Positions 22,136 through 34,059 of a stretch of 64,000 nt of DNA are shown here, one piece after another. This DNA is from Haliotis asinina. Taxonomy: Eukaryota; Mollusca; Gastropoda; Lepetellida; Haliotidae. The notes under the pieces are model-generated. The model saw only the letters and a program-made list of their open reading frames with translations. It ran no database searches and was not told the origin of the DNA. The stretch lies in assembly GCF_037392515.1 (NCBI RefSeq), contig NC_090285.1, positions 7,198,501 through 7,262,500 of the forward strand. Direction: 5' to 3'. Positions within the stretch are counted from its first letter, which is position 1, and every line of letters begins with the position of its first letter. The position numbers and the translations under genes were made by a program.

Positions 22136-24484
22136 CCATCTCATCCCTAACTATACATCATGCCAAATTGATACGTTGCCAAAGAAGATGATACTCCGAT
22201 TTTACAGTTGCGCCAGCACTGCAGATTCCATGCATCTAGGCATCTAAACTGTCCCATCGTCATCCAGATCAAGTTCCTGACTCCTTATTCAGACATTGTC
22301 ATTGGTAGGTAAGGAAACGCACACGCACACGCACACGTACACGCACACATAAACATAAGGCGGTAGACAATTTGGGCAGTTTTATCGTACAATGTCTACT
22401 ATGTGCTGTAGTTTGGACTGACAACCTGGTGCGTCATTGCTGTCATGGTTCAACCTGGCCACTGTCCATACAGACACCGTATAGAGTACGTCAGACACGA
22501 TTGCCTCAAACCTCTTATAGCTCGAGTTGTATGCCCCCTTACCCTTCTATAGAACGGTGATCGACTTAATGTATTACAATTACGCTCAAAGCCCCAAACG
22601 AGATGTTCATACTTATCCTACATTTTCCCAGCCGCTTTCCACAATGCAATATATTTTACACGTTATGACTTTGATTATTCGGAACTCTAAATTTAGTGCG
22701 CTAACGAGTGAAGGATACGCTTATTGACACTCCATAGTCGCATCATATCAAACATTGTGACGATCAGGTGTTGACAAATCAATGTCACGTGAAGATAAAT
22801 TGATTTCACATGCAATATATCGGTGTTTCTCCATAATGGATACCATCCTTAGCGTTATTTTTTCATTGCATTGAAACTGTATTAATTTTACGAATGATGT
22901 ACATTTTCTGACATGATGTACACTATTCAAATGAAGTTAAAGAATATCCGGTCTTTTCATATGACTACAGTTAGTGTCATATTGCATACTTTGTCCATGA
23001 CATTTAACTGTCATGTCATCTTTGAGTTCTTTTGAGTAGCATAGAACCTGCAGCCTGATTAACACCAGCATTGTGAGTTTTTTTGTGAAGTGCTCATTTC
23101 ATCGGAGTTATATTGAGTTATTGTATCCATATAACATACAATATGTATCTAAATATTTACATGCTGTCACAGGACAAAAATACTTCCATTGTCCCCATGC
23201 TTTGTGGCTATCTATAGATGCCTCTGCACAAATGTATTCAGCATTTCATGAACTTGAATCTTGATTTTTCAAATGTCTACGTTTTCATGATTTCTGTTTA
23301 CTGAATATATGCATTTCATAGGCGGTGCTCTGTGCATTAGATTAAGGACTGTCAGTCTGCTCAAGAGAGATAGTAAGGCAGGCATGGTGAAAACGTTCCC
23401 ATCCACAACTGTTTCTGTTGGACTAATTAGCAACATCTAGGTTCCAAAAATAACATATTTCTCTGAAAAAAACCCCAACACACTTGAGAAATATACGTAA
23501 AAGGAGCTGCGACAGTTTCTTCTTTCTTGTAACTGCAATAATCATCATCAGTCCTGTCCTTGCAGTAATCTAGACTCGGGTTGTATTGACTTTTAGGGGC
23601 TTTCATGAATACATTTGTTTCAAGCGGAATCGGTTTATTATTGTGATGGGTGTGCTAGACCTTGAATATGCCAGTATTCAACGTTTTGTCTTTCATCAGG
23701 ATTTTCATTTTTTTTATCATAACAGAAAGCAATCTGCCAAAGTGAGTTTTCCGTACTTTGCATGCTACATTTCCACTACACATTTACACAGAGGGACGTG
23801 CTTTTTTTGTTAAATGTATATATTTTAATTAGAGTATATGTTAGTACAAAAGCAAACAACGGCTAACCCAGGATCATTGCTAGAACATTGGAAGTGATTT
23901 GTATCCAAAGCATTTCCGAGAAGCACCAAAAGAATGGAGTCACTGGAAGTATATATTGAGTTGCCAGACTACATGTACATTCTTTATATTTTGTTAAATA
24001 TTTGAAATAGAAATCAGACATCAGCGTATGCAAGTCGTGTGCCACAAATCCAAGAAACATGTCACTCGTTCCTTCCATCCTACAGTTAGACAATGTTTAT
24101 TCGCCCAAATACTACGAGGCGGTAAGTCAGCTTATATTTAGTAATGTCATCTTAGTCTGTGAGAAAGATATTCAATGAGCATATTTTATTTATCCCTGGT
24201 ATTATCTATACAGTGTATCAATATCGTTGATGTGATATGTATATATGCATTATATATTCAGACTCAAAATCGTTTAATTATATTTGTACATTCTTGTTGA
24301 ATAAAACATTATTTTAAATTACATAAGCGTTATTACTTATGTGGAAATGTTTCCCCTAACCCATACTGATTGATAATCCTGATTTAGATAGAATGATATT
24401 TTATATTGATATAGCTGAACCACAGAATGAACTGTGTAATATTGTAATCTTTTGTTGTGGACATTATATGATGTCATAGAGATA

Positions 24485-24975
24485 AATCCACCAACACAAT
24501 CACAGTCAATCCACCAAACAACCAGTCAGTCCATCAAAACAATCATAGTCAATCCACCAAAACAACCATAGTCAATCCGCAAAAAAACAGTAAATCCACC
24601 AAACAACCAGTCAATTCAACAAACACAACCATAGTCAATCCACCTAAACAATCACTGTCAATCCACCAAACAACCAGTTAATCCCTAAAAGCAATCAGTC
24701 AGTCCACCAAAACAATCACAGTCAATCCACGAAACAACCAGTCAGTCCACCAAACAACCATAGTCAATCCACCAACACAACCATACTTAATCCACCAACA
24801 CAACCGTAGTTAATCCACCAAAGCAACAATAGCCAATCCACCAAAACAACCATACTCAATAAACTAAAACAATCACAATCAGTCCACCAAAACAACCATA
24901 GTTAATGCACCAAAACAATCAGAGTCAATTCACCAAAACAATCACTGTCAATCCACCAAAACAACCACAGTTAGT
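24485..24975. repeat. Tandem repeat, ~22-24-bp period
   Basis: About 22 imperfect copies of a unit containing tcaatccaccaaaacaacca. The unit length varies, and two sublengths alternate irregularly. Confidence 0.9.
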
Positions 24976-24990
24976 TGCACAAATTGTTCC

Positions 24991-25133
24991 GATGTGAGTG
25001 AGTGTGTTTAGTTTTACGCCGCAATATCATGGCAATATCACGTCCAGTGTTACCTGACATGAGCTTCGGGAATCGAACCCGGTTCCTCGGCGTAATGAGT
25101 GAACGCTTTAACCACTAGGCTACCCCACCACAC
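24991..25133 (-). mobile_element. tRNA-derived SINE (antisense)
   Basis: gtgagtgagtgtgtttag tail, cgccgcaatatcatggcaat body, then gggaatcgaacccggttcct and gaacgctttaaccactaggc, the complement of a tRNA-like head. It abuts the 23-bp array. Confidence 0.8.
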
Positions 25134-25858
25134 TAGTGGAAATAACATAATATCACCTGGGGTCTGTGACCTTGGGCAATGAACAGACTTTTAGAGAATG
25201 TAATGATAAAATATTTGCAAAAAACGTCTGAAACTTTCTTGAAAAGATCACTAAAAGAATGCCCTATCCGGTGCAAAACTTGGCAGGAGAGTTGTCAGGG
25301 AGATCCCTTTCTCTGGAAGATAAACCATGATTTAAAGACCAACCAGTGTCTTTCTGAGCGACAAACTGCTTGTCGTGTAAACTTCATTTTCCCAGTAAAG
25401 ATCATTATCACAGAAAAGTCGTCACTAAAAAAAGTATGACCTTGGCCGGCTGCAAATGTTGTTACTCTTAATTATGAACGTACCCTTCATAACATGTCTC
25501 CCAAAATACAGGTTCTGTTTGAAGCTGGTCCATAAAGGATCTTACTGCCATTGTTGACCACTCTCAGTCAAAACAATGTCTGGATATAGATGTATTTAAA
25601 ATCCTGTGTTTGGGGATGTCGTGGACTCCGTTTTCTGACCTGAGCTTGTGACAAATGCCAATGGCAAGTGAATTATGGTCAGATGTTTATGACACAGTTG
25701 GAATCGGATCGTGGAGACTTTTTATAATTACAAAAATGGGTTGAACTCCCTAATGACTTGAGTCCGTCAGGCTTCATTTGAAATTCGCCCAAATATAGAA
25801 GCCCATGCCGGAACCAACTTTGACAGGAACGGCATTATAACATTTGTTGATTTTACAG

Positions 25859-25999
25859 AGTAATGAAAAGGACGTCGACGAATCGTGGATAAAATGCACC
25901 CATGGTTGGGAAGGATGCTATATAATTATTTTAATTTCTAAAGCTTCAGTCTTTCTCTGTAATGCTCAAAACGTATCAGCCACGTCTGGAACATTTCAG
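25859..25999 (+). CDS. Candidate internal exon, unrecognised
   Basis: 47 open codons between a good acceptor (gattttacag) and donor (gtgaga), phase 0 to 0. It includes SWIKCTHGWEGCY and NAQNVSATSGTFQ. The next candidate at 26268 continues in the same phase. I do not recognise the protein and found no convincing partners upstream except a 36-nt candidate at 24085-24120. It could be a chance exon-like stretch. Confidence 0.28.
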
Positions 26000-26044
26000 G
26001 TGAGATATTCCAACTTGTGAAGATCGATGTTTATGATGTCAATC

Positions 26045-26130
26045 ACTAGATTGTTAGGTCCAGACTCGATTATTTACAGACCACTGTCGCAAAGTAACGA
26101 TATTGCTGAGTGATGCGTTAAAGAATAAAC
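26045..26130 (-). repeat. Interspersed repeat fragment, 'tctggaccagac' family (antisense)
   Basis: Shows ttaggtccagactcgattat, ttacagaccactgtcg and attgctgagtgatgcgtta, the 5' third of the family on -. It lies between the two candidate exons. Confidence 0.65.
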
Positions 26131-26267
26131 CATCACTTACACGCATGCCCTTGATTCAAATCAACGTAACATTATGCAAATCTAATGACGGTTAGTAGAG
26201 TAAAGATTTCTAAAATCAATAAAAACCAATATATGAATATTCTGTTTGTTCAAAACCTTTATTACAG

Positions 26268-26333
26268 TACTCGGTAATTACCCTCACAGACAACGTTGGT
26301 TGGTACCACTTCAGATTACGTGTTTCCGCACTG
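26268..26333 (+). CDS. Candidate internal exon, unrecognised
   Basis: 22 open codons (YSVITLTDNVGWYHFRLR) between ctttattacag and gtgaga, phase 0 to 0, compatible with the candidate at 25859-25999. A further possible segment lies near 26928-27022 before a gtgagt donor. Function unknown. Confidence 0.25.
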
Positions 26334-27476
26334 GTGAGAAGGATAATGTTACTCTAATCAACTATCCAACAATCTCGATATAACAGTGATGAGGTAAATA
26401 CGACATAACAGTGATGAGGTAAATATTGTGTTATGGCTCATCATTTTACATTTACCCAAACAATGCGTGCATCTTCGCTATCTCGCGAATCCGAAGGTGA
26501 TATACTTATCATCATTAAACGTTAAGTACGTTACGTTACGTTAGCGTAATTACGCTAAGCGGTTAAGACTGGTCAGCAAACAATGTACCTCGCACAGATG
26601 TGTACTTGAGAAAATGCCCATACCCATGCAATGTGTCGTCGTTGTCGAGGTGATTTTATTTACCTCAAGATAATTATAATACTCGTCTATCTACATACGG
26701 TAATGATATGCAAATTATGTTCAATTTAGGTTGATTGTATATCAGTTTGTTCACTAAATTTGATTAGTGACATGAATCATATATGAAGAGACGTCTTTAC
26801 ATCTCTTGTACCTCTCTGAAGGCAAAGTCACCGTCTTTGAGATTCGTATTGTAACACTGAGATTGACAAATGCTGGAATTCAACAAGACACAAGGACTTG
26901 AAACGCCAATACCACCTCATCAAGGTGTACATTGTCGCTGACCGTATTTTACTTTGTGCCGAGACACGGTTGGTGACAATATATACCTTGATGCTATGGG
27001 TTTCGTGTTACACGTCCACGTGAGTAAATATACATCACAAGATTTAGTGTTCGAATCGGTCGCAAACATACATTTGCTTGATGTCTTTGTGGATGAAGAC
27101 TTTGTTGTCGTGTTGCTGATAGGACGGAGGATGTGGGATTATTTTTAAGTACAGGCCGGCGACTGCCGTCAGTCAGACAGGGACATGGGATACAGCATCA
27201 ATACCACCACCAGCAACACCACCAGCAGCAGTATCATCAACAACAGCTTTCAAGCATATACATATACCAACACTTTCCTGTATTCACCTGATACCATCAG
27301 TCAAACATATTCAGTACGTCAGTGACATATATACGTTGCCATGGAAACAGGATGGGAATATATTTCAGTTTCCATGGAAATGCTGACTTTTGACACAGAT
27401 CATGAAAAGATGAATTGATAGCACATGATAGAATGAATTTCGGTGTCACAGTTTCTAAGTGAGATATTATACGCTG

Positions 27477-27709
27477 TCAGTTGTACATGCCGTTAACTAG
27501 GTAGTCGACCCGGGAGTAATGGCGTCGCTGCCAGCTCTCGAACACACGCTTCCCGACAATAATAATCACTACAAGGAAGATGAACAGACCAATGGACAAC
27601 GCCGATGCAAGAACAACAACCATCAAGTGTCCCGAGTCTGTTTGAGAGGTCGACGCTGATTGGCTTAGAGTTCCGTTACCGCCATTGGAGTCAGGAGTTT
27701 CTTTCGATA
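27477..27709 (-). CDS. MANSC gene exon 3
   Basis: 233 nt, acceptor ctgtttcag, stop TGA. Juxtamembrane segment, helix LMVVVLASALSIGLFIFLVV and the conserved cytoplasmic tail (HYSRVDYLVNGMYN). Too short and split to be obvious as an isolated frame. Confidence 0.88.
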
Positions 27710-30700
27710 CTGAAACAGAAACACATAAACGCTGATTATTTTACCACCCTAATGCATAGTCTTACATCAATGAGATGGTACAAGGTGATACAAAAATGGT
27801 AAAAACATCATACAAACATGATGAATAGTTTGTCTCAGAACATCGGAATATATATACATATATATTATATGGTCTCTGTTCGGAGGACGGCAATTTAGGA
27901 TAAGGTGTATATATCACACTTACCAGGGATACTAAACAACATATGTATATAGACTCCCTGCACTTAGAAATGTATAATGTCAACACAGGATAAACATGAA
28001 AGGTACGTATTTTGATACAGGGTATATCTTGAGTGAATATTCAAACGATTTACATTAGATGCACTTTACTTGTTTGTATGGTAAGTCAGTAGAAGCAATA
28101 ATTGCATTGAAAAATATTAACACAAGAAACGCTTTATAAGTGAAGTATTTCGACTAACCCATTGCTTGTTTCAATAACTGAATATATCATTAGCTCATCA
28201 AGTGTTTTCCCCCCTTTTTTGTGGTGATTGTTTATGATCAAAAGGAGGTCTGTAACATGAAGAATTGTCAAGAATTCTTTTACTTCCTCTTCCACTGTAT
28301 TAACTATGTTAATGGCAGCCAAGGATTGACGTTCGAGCCTTGAACCAATGTTAGTCTGCTAATACAGAAATTATGAGGACACATTCTGAACTGGAAACCC
28401 AGAAATATGCGTTAATAAGGAAGACTGTCTTTATCTATGGACTCCTATTTCTATCTATGTTCTATGACTCTCTCGAACTGTTCTGTAACTTACAGATATT
28501 TGTTTCTTGCTGTAGTATTGCCCCTGCAAGCATTTCTTCTGCCTCTACAATTGCCGCATCACTAGCATTACCTTGAGGGTTCGTTGTCGGTGAAAATGTA
28601 GTTGAGCCTACGTCGTTTGCCGTAGTTTGTGTCGTGGAGGACGCTGTTCGTGCTGGTGTAGTTTGTGTCGTGGAGGACGCTGTTTGTGCTGCTGTAGTTT
28701 GTGTCGTGGAAGAGGCTGTTTGTGCTGGTGTCTCCATCGGTGTTGTTGATTGTATTGTTGTTTGTTCTGTGGCTACACTTAAGGTTGTAGCTGCTGGAGA
28801 GCTGCTCTGTGTGGTAGTCGTGGTTGTGGATGATGTTGTTGACGGGCCCATTGTTGTCGTCTCCGATGACGGGTTCTTTGTTGTGGACACCGTTGTCAAA
28901 CGTTTTGGTGGCGTTATTGTAGTCTGTGTTGTTGTTGTTGTAGATGTTGATTGTGACGTTGCTCTTGCCGACGTAGAAGGCCCCTGAGTTGTCGTAGGCG
29001 ACTGTGTCTGTGATGATGTAGTAGCACCACTTGTTGTTGTAGTTGATGTTGTCGATGTTGAAAGTGGTGGCGGTGTTGGAAACGTCGTCTGATTTTTGTT
29101 TCCAAGGGGTGGAGGTGTCGGGAAAGGAGTAGTTTCACTACTGATAGTGGCAGCGGGCGTCTTAGGAGAAGTGGGGAAAGGTGGGGTGGCTGGGAAAGGG
29201 GGTGGTGGCGTCCTAATAGTAGTGCTACCCGATTGACCAAGAGGGGGAGGGGTGGGGAAGGATCCCCCAGAAAGTTTTGAATCGTCTGCAATCGGCACCC
29301 CCTGGTCTTTGTCCTGCATTGCAGCAAGCGGAGGTGATAACGTGGCGTTACTTGTGACATTGTCACCAGGAACACCGCCTACCTGGCCGCCGGGAGGCGG
29401 AGGAGTCGCCAGGTCCTGTTTCCCCGACAGTGATGGAGATAACGTACTGTTCAAAGCCGTGGCGTTTTCCACGGGAGGGGGAGATGGAACACTGCTCCCC
29501 ATTACCCCATCCCCACCAATCTCAACGCCTTTCGACTTGTCCTGCAACGTATTAGTCGCGTCACTACTTACTTTCTGTGTGATATTGGCTTGTGGTACAG
29601 AATTCGACTGATTTATTGTACCGTTACCGCCTATCAGAACCCCCTGGCCTTCACCTTGAGAAACATTTCCATTTGGCGCATTCTTGTCTGTTTTACTAGA
29701 TGTTGCACCAGCGGTTGTGGTAGCAGTGTTATTACTCGACACAGGAATAGTGGAACTGTTATTTGATTGTGATGATACAGTCGTCGTAATACTCCCAGCT
29801 GGTGAGGTACCTGCTCCAGGTGCGGGTGTGGTAGGTGTAATTCCAGAAGGATCTTTTCCACTTAGTTGAGGGAAACCTTGAGGATCTCCAGCATCAGGTG
29901 CTGCTCGTTTTTCACGAGGAAGATTTCTTGTGACAAGAAGCACAAAAGTGTTGTATGTCTCTTCAATGAAGCCAATGCAGGCTTCTAGAGGGTTGCATGT
30001 GAGCAGACGACAGTTTGGAGTTCCTTCTGTGGTGGCGTTGTCGTACACTGCGATGTTACAGCTCTCTGGAAGCAGAAGACATGATAAATACAGAGGACAT
30101 CTTTGTACAATCATGCATCTCATCAACCAACTTCCACATAACTGTGAGTAAATCATAAAAATGTTATAAAGTAGCATCAACTAGATTGAAGCAATCTGAC
30201 GCCTCTCTGCAAAAGTTTCAATCTGGGATATGCAAATCCGTGGTGTAGAATATAATAAATATAATAAGATCAACACCATAGGGTTACAGGCGAAGTAATT
30301 AGTTCAAACCCATATAGCCTGCATGATCACCTGGTCCAATGAAGTCGTCCTCCGCGCCATGCATCCGCGCCCTAGATTGTAACAGTGACGAGAGTAAATG
30401 TGTGGGTATGGTTTTGCGCCGCTTTTAACAATATTCGAGCAATGTCGGGGACAGCAGCAATAGGATTCACACGCTGTACCCAAATCTGGGATTGAACCCG
30501 GGTTTGGGGCGTGACGAGCGAACGCTTTAACCACTAGACTACTCCGCAGCTTATGAGTAAGTGATGAGGATGCTGAGTCTCACGGAGTTTTCACCCAATG
30601 TTTGTTTAATGCTGTGTTCAGCAATACTTTGCCTATATGACTATGCATGGGGATTGTGAGTGATCGAGTCTGGACCAGACACTCCACTGACTGACATTGT

Positions 30701-31146
30701 GAGCAGGGATACGGTGACAAGTAATTGCCAAGACTGACCGTCTAATCCATTTCTCCATCTCTTAAGACCAGCAAAGGTTCTGGATAGGTTCTAGCCCCAG
30801 AACAGTATACGTGTAGACAGTTTGTACCAGCACTCCACAGGGTCATTGCTGCCACCTGACTGGCTTATTCGGTCCGAATACACTGTCTTTAAATCGTGTA
30901 AGTAGCAAGCATACGAGAGTCCCAGTTGGGATGTAAAGGTTAGATGTGGGTACCTGTGTTGCAGCATGACGAGCCGCATGTTATCGGACATTCCGCCCGC
31001 ACAGTTTGCAGCTCCGTGTGGATACCCTCAGTAGCTCCTTGCCGAGCACTGAATCCAGTCACAAGATCTCCTGAGCATTCTCCTGAATCGTCGGACACCA
31101 CAGCACCAAGTATACACAATAGACCAAAGACAGCGATACTCGGCAT
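27477..31146 (-). CDS. MANSC domain-containing mucin-like membrane protein
   Basis: Complete 665-residue type I membrane protein in three exons (31146-30954, 30065-28494, 27709-27477; 1,998 nt, phases 1 and 1). The start is the ATG at 31146 because it gives a clean signal peptide (MPSIAVFGLLCILGAVVS); an in-frame ATG 12 bases upstream is possible. Residues about 24-110 form a MANSC (seven-to-eight-Cys) domain with nine cysteines (24, 53, 57, 61, 62, 67, 83, 88, 94) and the family features SARQG, NCRLLTC and GFIEE. REKR at 115-118 is a furin-type site. About 120-610 is a Thr/Ser/Pro stalk with PTPPPLG and SSTTQTT repeats, probably O-glycosylated. A helix (617-640) leads to a short tail ending RVDYLVNGMYN, which resembles the MANSC1 C-terminus. 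Ligand and role are unknown; the family includes MANSC1, LRP11 and HAI-1. Confidence 0.88.
28494..30065 (-). CDS. MANSC gene exon 2
   Basis: 1,572 nt, acceptor ctgcttccag, donor gtaagt. Rest of the MANSC domain, the REKR site and the whole mucin-like stalk. The open frame runs on past the donor to about 28462, which is intron. Confidence 0.88.
30393..30548 (-). mobile_element. tRNA-derived SINE (antisense), in MANSC intron 1
   Basis: ggttttgcgccgcttttaac body, then attgaacccgggtttggggc and gaacgctttaaccactagac. Same orientation as the MANSC gene. Confidence 0.75.
30590..30795 (+). repeat. Diverged interspersed repeat, 'tctggaccagac' family
   Basis: Contains gtgatcgagtctggaccaga and a degenerate remainder ending in gttctagcc; older than the other copies. 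Confidence 0.5.
30954..31146 (-). CDS. MANSC gene exon 1
   Basis: 64 codons plus one base, donor gtaccc. Signal peptide and the first five MANSC cysteines, ending CGSSCCNT. The sequence just before the ATG (tgttttcag) looks like an acceptor, so a 5' UTR intron is possible. Confidence 0.85.
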
Positions 31147-31243
31147 GACTGAAAACATAGATACGTACTAAAAGAACAGCTATTGCAAAAATACATACCT
31201 GGGATAAGGTTAGCACCACTCCCTGTCAAACTCATTTACCCTA

Positions 31244-31347
31244 GGGCCCGATTCACAAAGTGTTCGTAGCAAGTAAGATATATGTCTTCGTAAAAATATA
31301 GATTTATGATATTTCGTGACACTGCGAACTCTTTTTGGATCGGCCCA
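31244..31347. mobile_element. Short MITE with imperfect terminal inverted repeats
   Basis: Left arm gggcccgattcacaaagtgt and right arm gaactctttttggatcggcc are inverted copies; length about 104. The left arm resembles that of the MITE at 5651 (gggcccacttgcacaaag), so they may share a transposase family. Confidence 0.6.
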
Positions 31348-33667
31348 CGGAATTGTTTCATGTATCTCAAGGAAATATCTATCGACATTATCTCACTTTG
31401 AAACATTGGTACTACAGTTGCCTGACAGCTAGTCTCTGAAATGAACATATTTTACTGTAAAAGGTTCAAAGTGATAAAAAAATATAATGAAATGGAGACT
31501 TTCTTCAATTTCAGAAGCTAAAGAAATCTAGACTTGCCACATTTTCTAGACTTGCGTGGGCTTTCTTGGGTATATTTGCTTCAGTGTCTGTACGACAGAC
31601 TAGTACTACAGTATCAGGAGTTGATGTAGATTATTGCTAGTACAGTGTCATGGGTGCAAAGAAACAGAGATAGCATTTTATATAAGAGGTAGTGAAATAA
31701 GCACTGGCTCAATTACAAAATGATAGGTAGCGATTTCAGTTTCTGTACCAAATAATTTACGTCGGAAGGTACAACTAAAACAAGTCGATATTTTTATGAA
31801 CTATTTAAGACTCGATTGGTACAGTGATATGTATTCATATAAACTCAGCACAGATTATTTTTGACGTTGACTTACTATATTGACTTAGCTTGCAGGTGTC
31901 TGGAGTATATATTTTTATATACAATATTATATGTCGGTATCAATTGTTCAACGGAACACCAGGTTTCCACTCCACCGTAAAAGTGAATGAATGTTATGTT
32001 ATTTTTCACGTCCATGTATCGGACATATAACGCTCTGAGTTTGAGCCTGACGTGACTCTCAAGTCAAACTGTTATCTTTGATATCAAGGCCAGCGAGGAT
32101 TTGTCGGACTGAAACTGATGGTGCCCATACTTTGAGATTACATCATAGCATAGTTAAGCCGTTGGTGATTTCCTTTGAGGTATAACGTGCGTGGTTATCT
32201 GTCATGGAAAGCAAATAAAGGTGTCACTGTGCCCCCTGTGCTCTCAGATACTTAAGAGTCATGTGGTATATTAACACACTAATCGTAATGACATGATAAA
32301 TAGGCAAAAATAACCCTGAAATGCCATCAATAGGTAAGTCAAGATATGGCACAAATACTGTAACTTTGAATCTTCACTCTCTGAAATAAAAAACTTTACA
32401 TAGAAAAACGATCTGTTGTTATGCAGGTTAAAAGGTTTTGACTCCAATTGTAGGGGTAGGGCAGGGCAGGGCATGATAACAGCCATACCTTAGTCTATGC
32501 ATGTGTAACAAGGACACTTATCTTACCTCACACATAAATGTCGTTTTCTGATTGGCTATGTGCTCCTCTATTACTTTCGGTGTACCCCACTTACAAGCGA
32601 GGTACATTGCAATGAATCCCACTGCCAGTGGCAACTCATTCGGTACTTCGTGGCAGTGCTCCTGTATCTCGAATAACATTGAATCACACATGTGACATGG
32701 AAATTACCGATATTTTGCGAATGCACATCAATGGAAGGGAGATAACTATAAATGTGTTGTGTCGTCTGGAAAATCTAGCGATGGCTACGAAGAGTTACCT
32801 CGCATTCCAGTAAATAAATTTTGACAAAACGTTCATATGTAGTCCCTGTGAATATTAAGAAGGGGAATTAAACAGCCGCGATTTTACTAAACCAATACCT
32901 GGGATGTTCGGTAAGACAAATACGTTGTTCACTAGTCCCTCGGGGCCCATTGGTTGATGTGCCCTCGACGTTTGCCTATGTTCATGAACATAGACATACA
33001 ATGGGGGTACATCAGCCCATGCCCCTATTGTGACCAGTGAACAGCTTATAATGTCCCCTGCTGTACATCGTGTTGTGGTTCACCGTTCTCCCCGATATGT
33101 CACACGACTCATTGATCTACCTCCCATGTTCTCGTCACTAGCGGTATGCAGCTAGCATGTGTTACCACCAGATGGCGCCATGTCTAATGATTTCCTTCTA
33201 CCAGAACACGTAAATGTACATCGGAAATCACTAACCTTGAAAGCAGTAACGTCTGTACCCCGAAACCGTTCCCCTCGTTTCGTTCCTAATATTTTTTCAA
33301 TATTTCGTAAATCAACCAAACCTGAATGTTTTTGACCAATGTCACCCAACTGCGTAAATTGAAGTTTTTCGTGAAACAGAAAAATTAAAACATTGAGACG
33401 ATGAGCATTTTGGACATCAATCTTGTTTGATTGTACCGTGACACTATATTGATATTACCAATTAGCACCAATCTATACTTAATCGCCCAGCCGTATAATG
33501 TATGAGCACGGCCAATAAGTGGCCTTACCGAACAGATACATTCTTCCATGCGTCACAGCATAGTGACATGGCTTGTGTTTATGAGACATAACACTTTGTA
33601 CATACCAATACACACACAATTTCTCTGTTGGCTTTGCTGTTTAAAGTTATATGTCGGCTTTGTTGTT

Positions 33668-33835
33668 TAACGTTACATGTCTGCGATCTGGACCAGACGA
33701 CCAAGTGGTTGACATCAAAAGCACTTATATGCGCTACTGAGAAGACAGCAGTAATGACCACTGGATCCCCTTGTCGCCTCTTACGACAAACGTGGATTGC
33801 TGAAGACCAATTCTAACCCAGATCTTCACAGTAGA
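33668..33835 (+). repeat. Interspersed repeat, 'tctggaccagac' family
   Basis: Partial copy: gcgatctggaccagacgacc, ggatccccttgtcgcctctt and ctgaagaccaattctaaccc. Confidence 0.65.
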
Positions 33836-34059
33836 CTGGTAATTAGATAGATAAATGTATCTGTAATGGCCTCAGGATGAGTATCCCCGTCATAAGGTTG
33901 CCCCAGCGTATTATTTCATTGGGTGCCATCTTACCAATACGGTGTGGATCCTGTCGGTATTTCCGCCCAACACGATAGGTTGCAGTGCCCTTTATTGTGA
34001 AACTAGCATCATATCGTTTCCTCACACACCTACACGTATCAGTCTACATATTTAGACAA

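Larger units (their letters stand above)
21819..27476. other. Interval between cadherin and MANSC genes
   Basis: Begins with the cadherin 3' UTR (to about 22.15 kb). It then contains a CACACG microsatellite (22320-22348), the 23-bp tandem repeat (24485-24975), SINE and repeat copies, and two weak + strand exon candidates at 25859 and 26268. From about 27.4 kb leftward it includes the 3' UTR of the MANSC gene. 22.4-24.4 kb shows nothing recognised. Confidence 0.6.
31147..34059. other. Interval upstream of the MANSC gene
   Basis: Should contain the MANSC promoter, but no core motif can be fixed. Holds a small inverted-repeat element (31244-31347) and a repeat copy (33668-33835). The rest (31.35-33.6 kb) shows nothing recognised. 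Confidence 0.5.

Noticed and set aside
28634..29869. Val-rich open frames on + across the mucin-like exon
   Set aside because: Shadows of the Thr/Pro-rich coding sequence on -.
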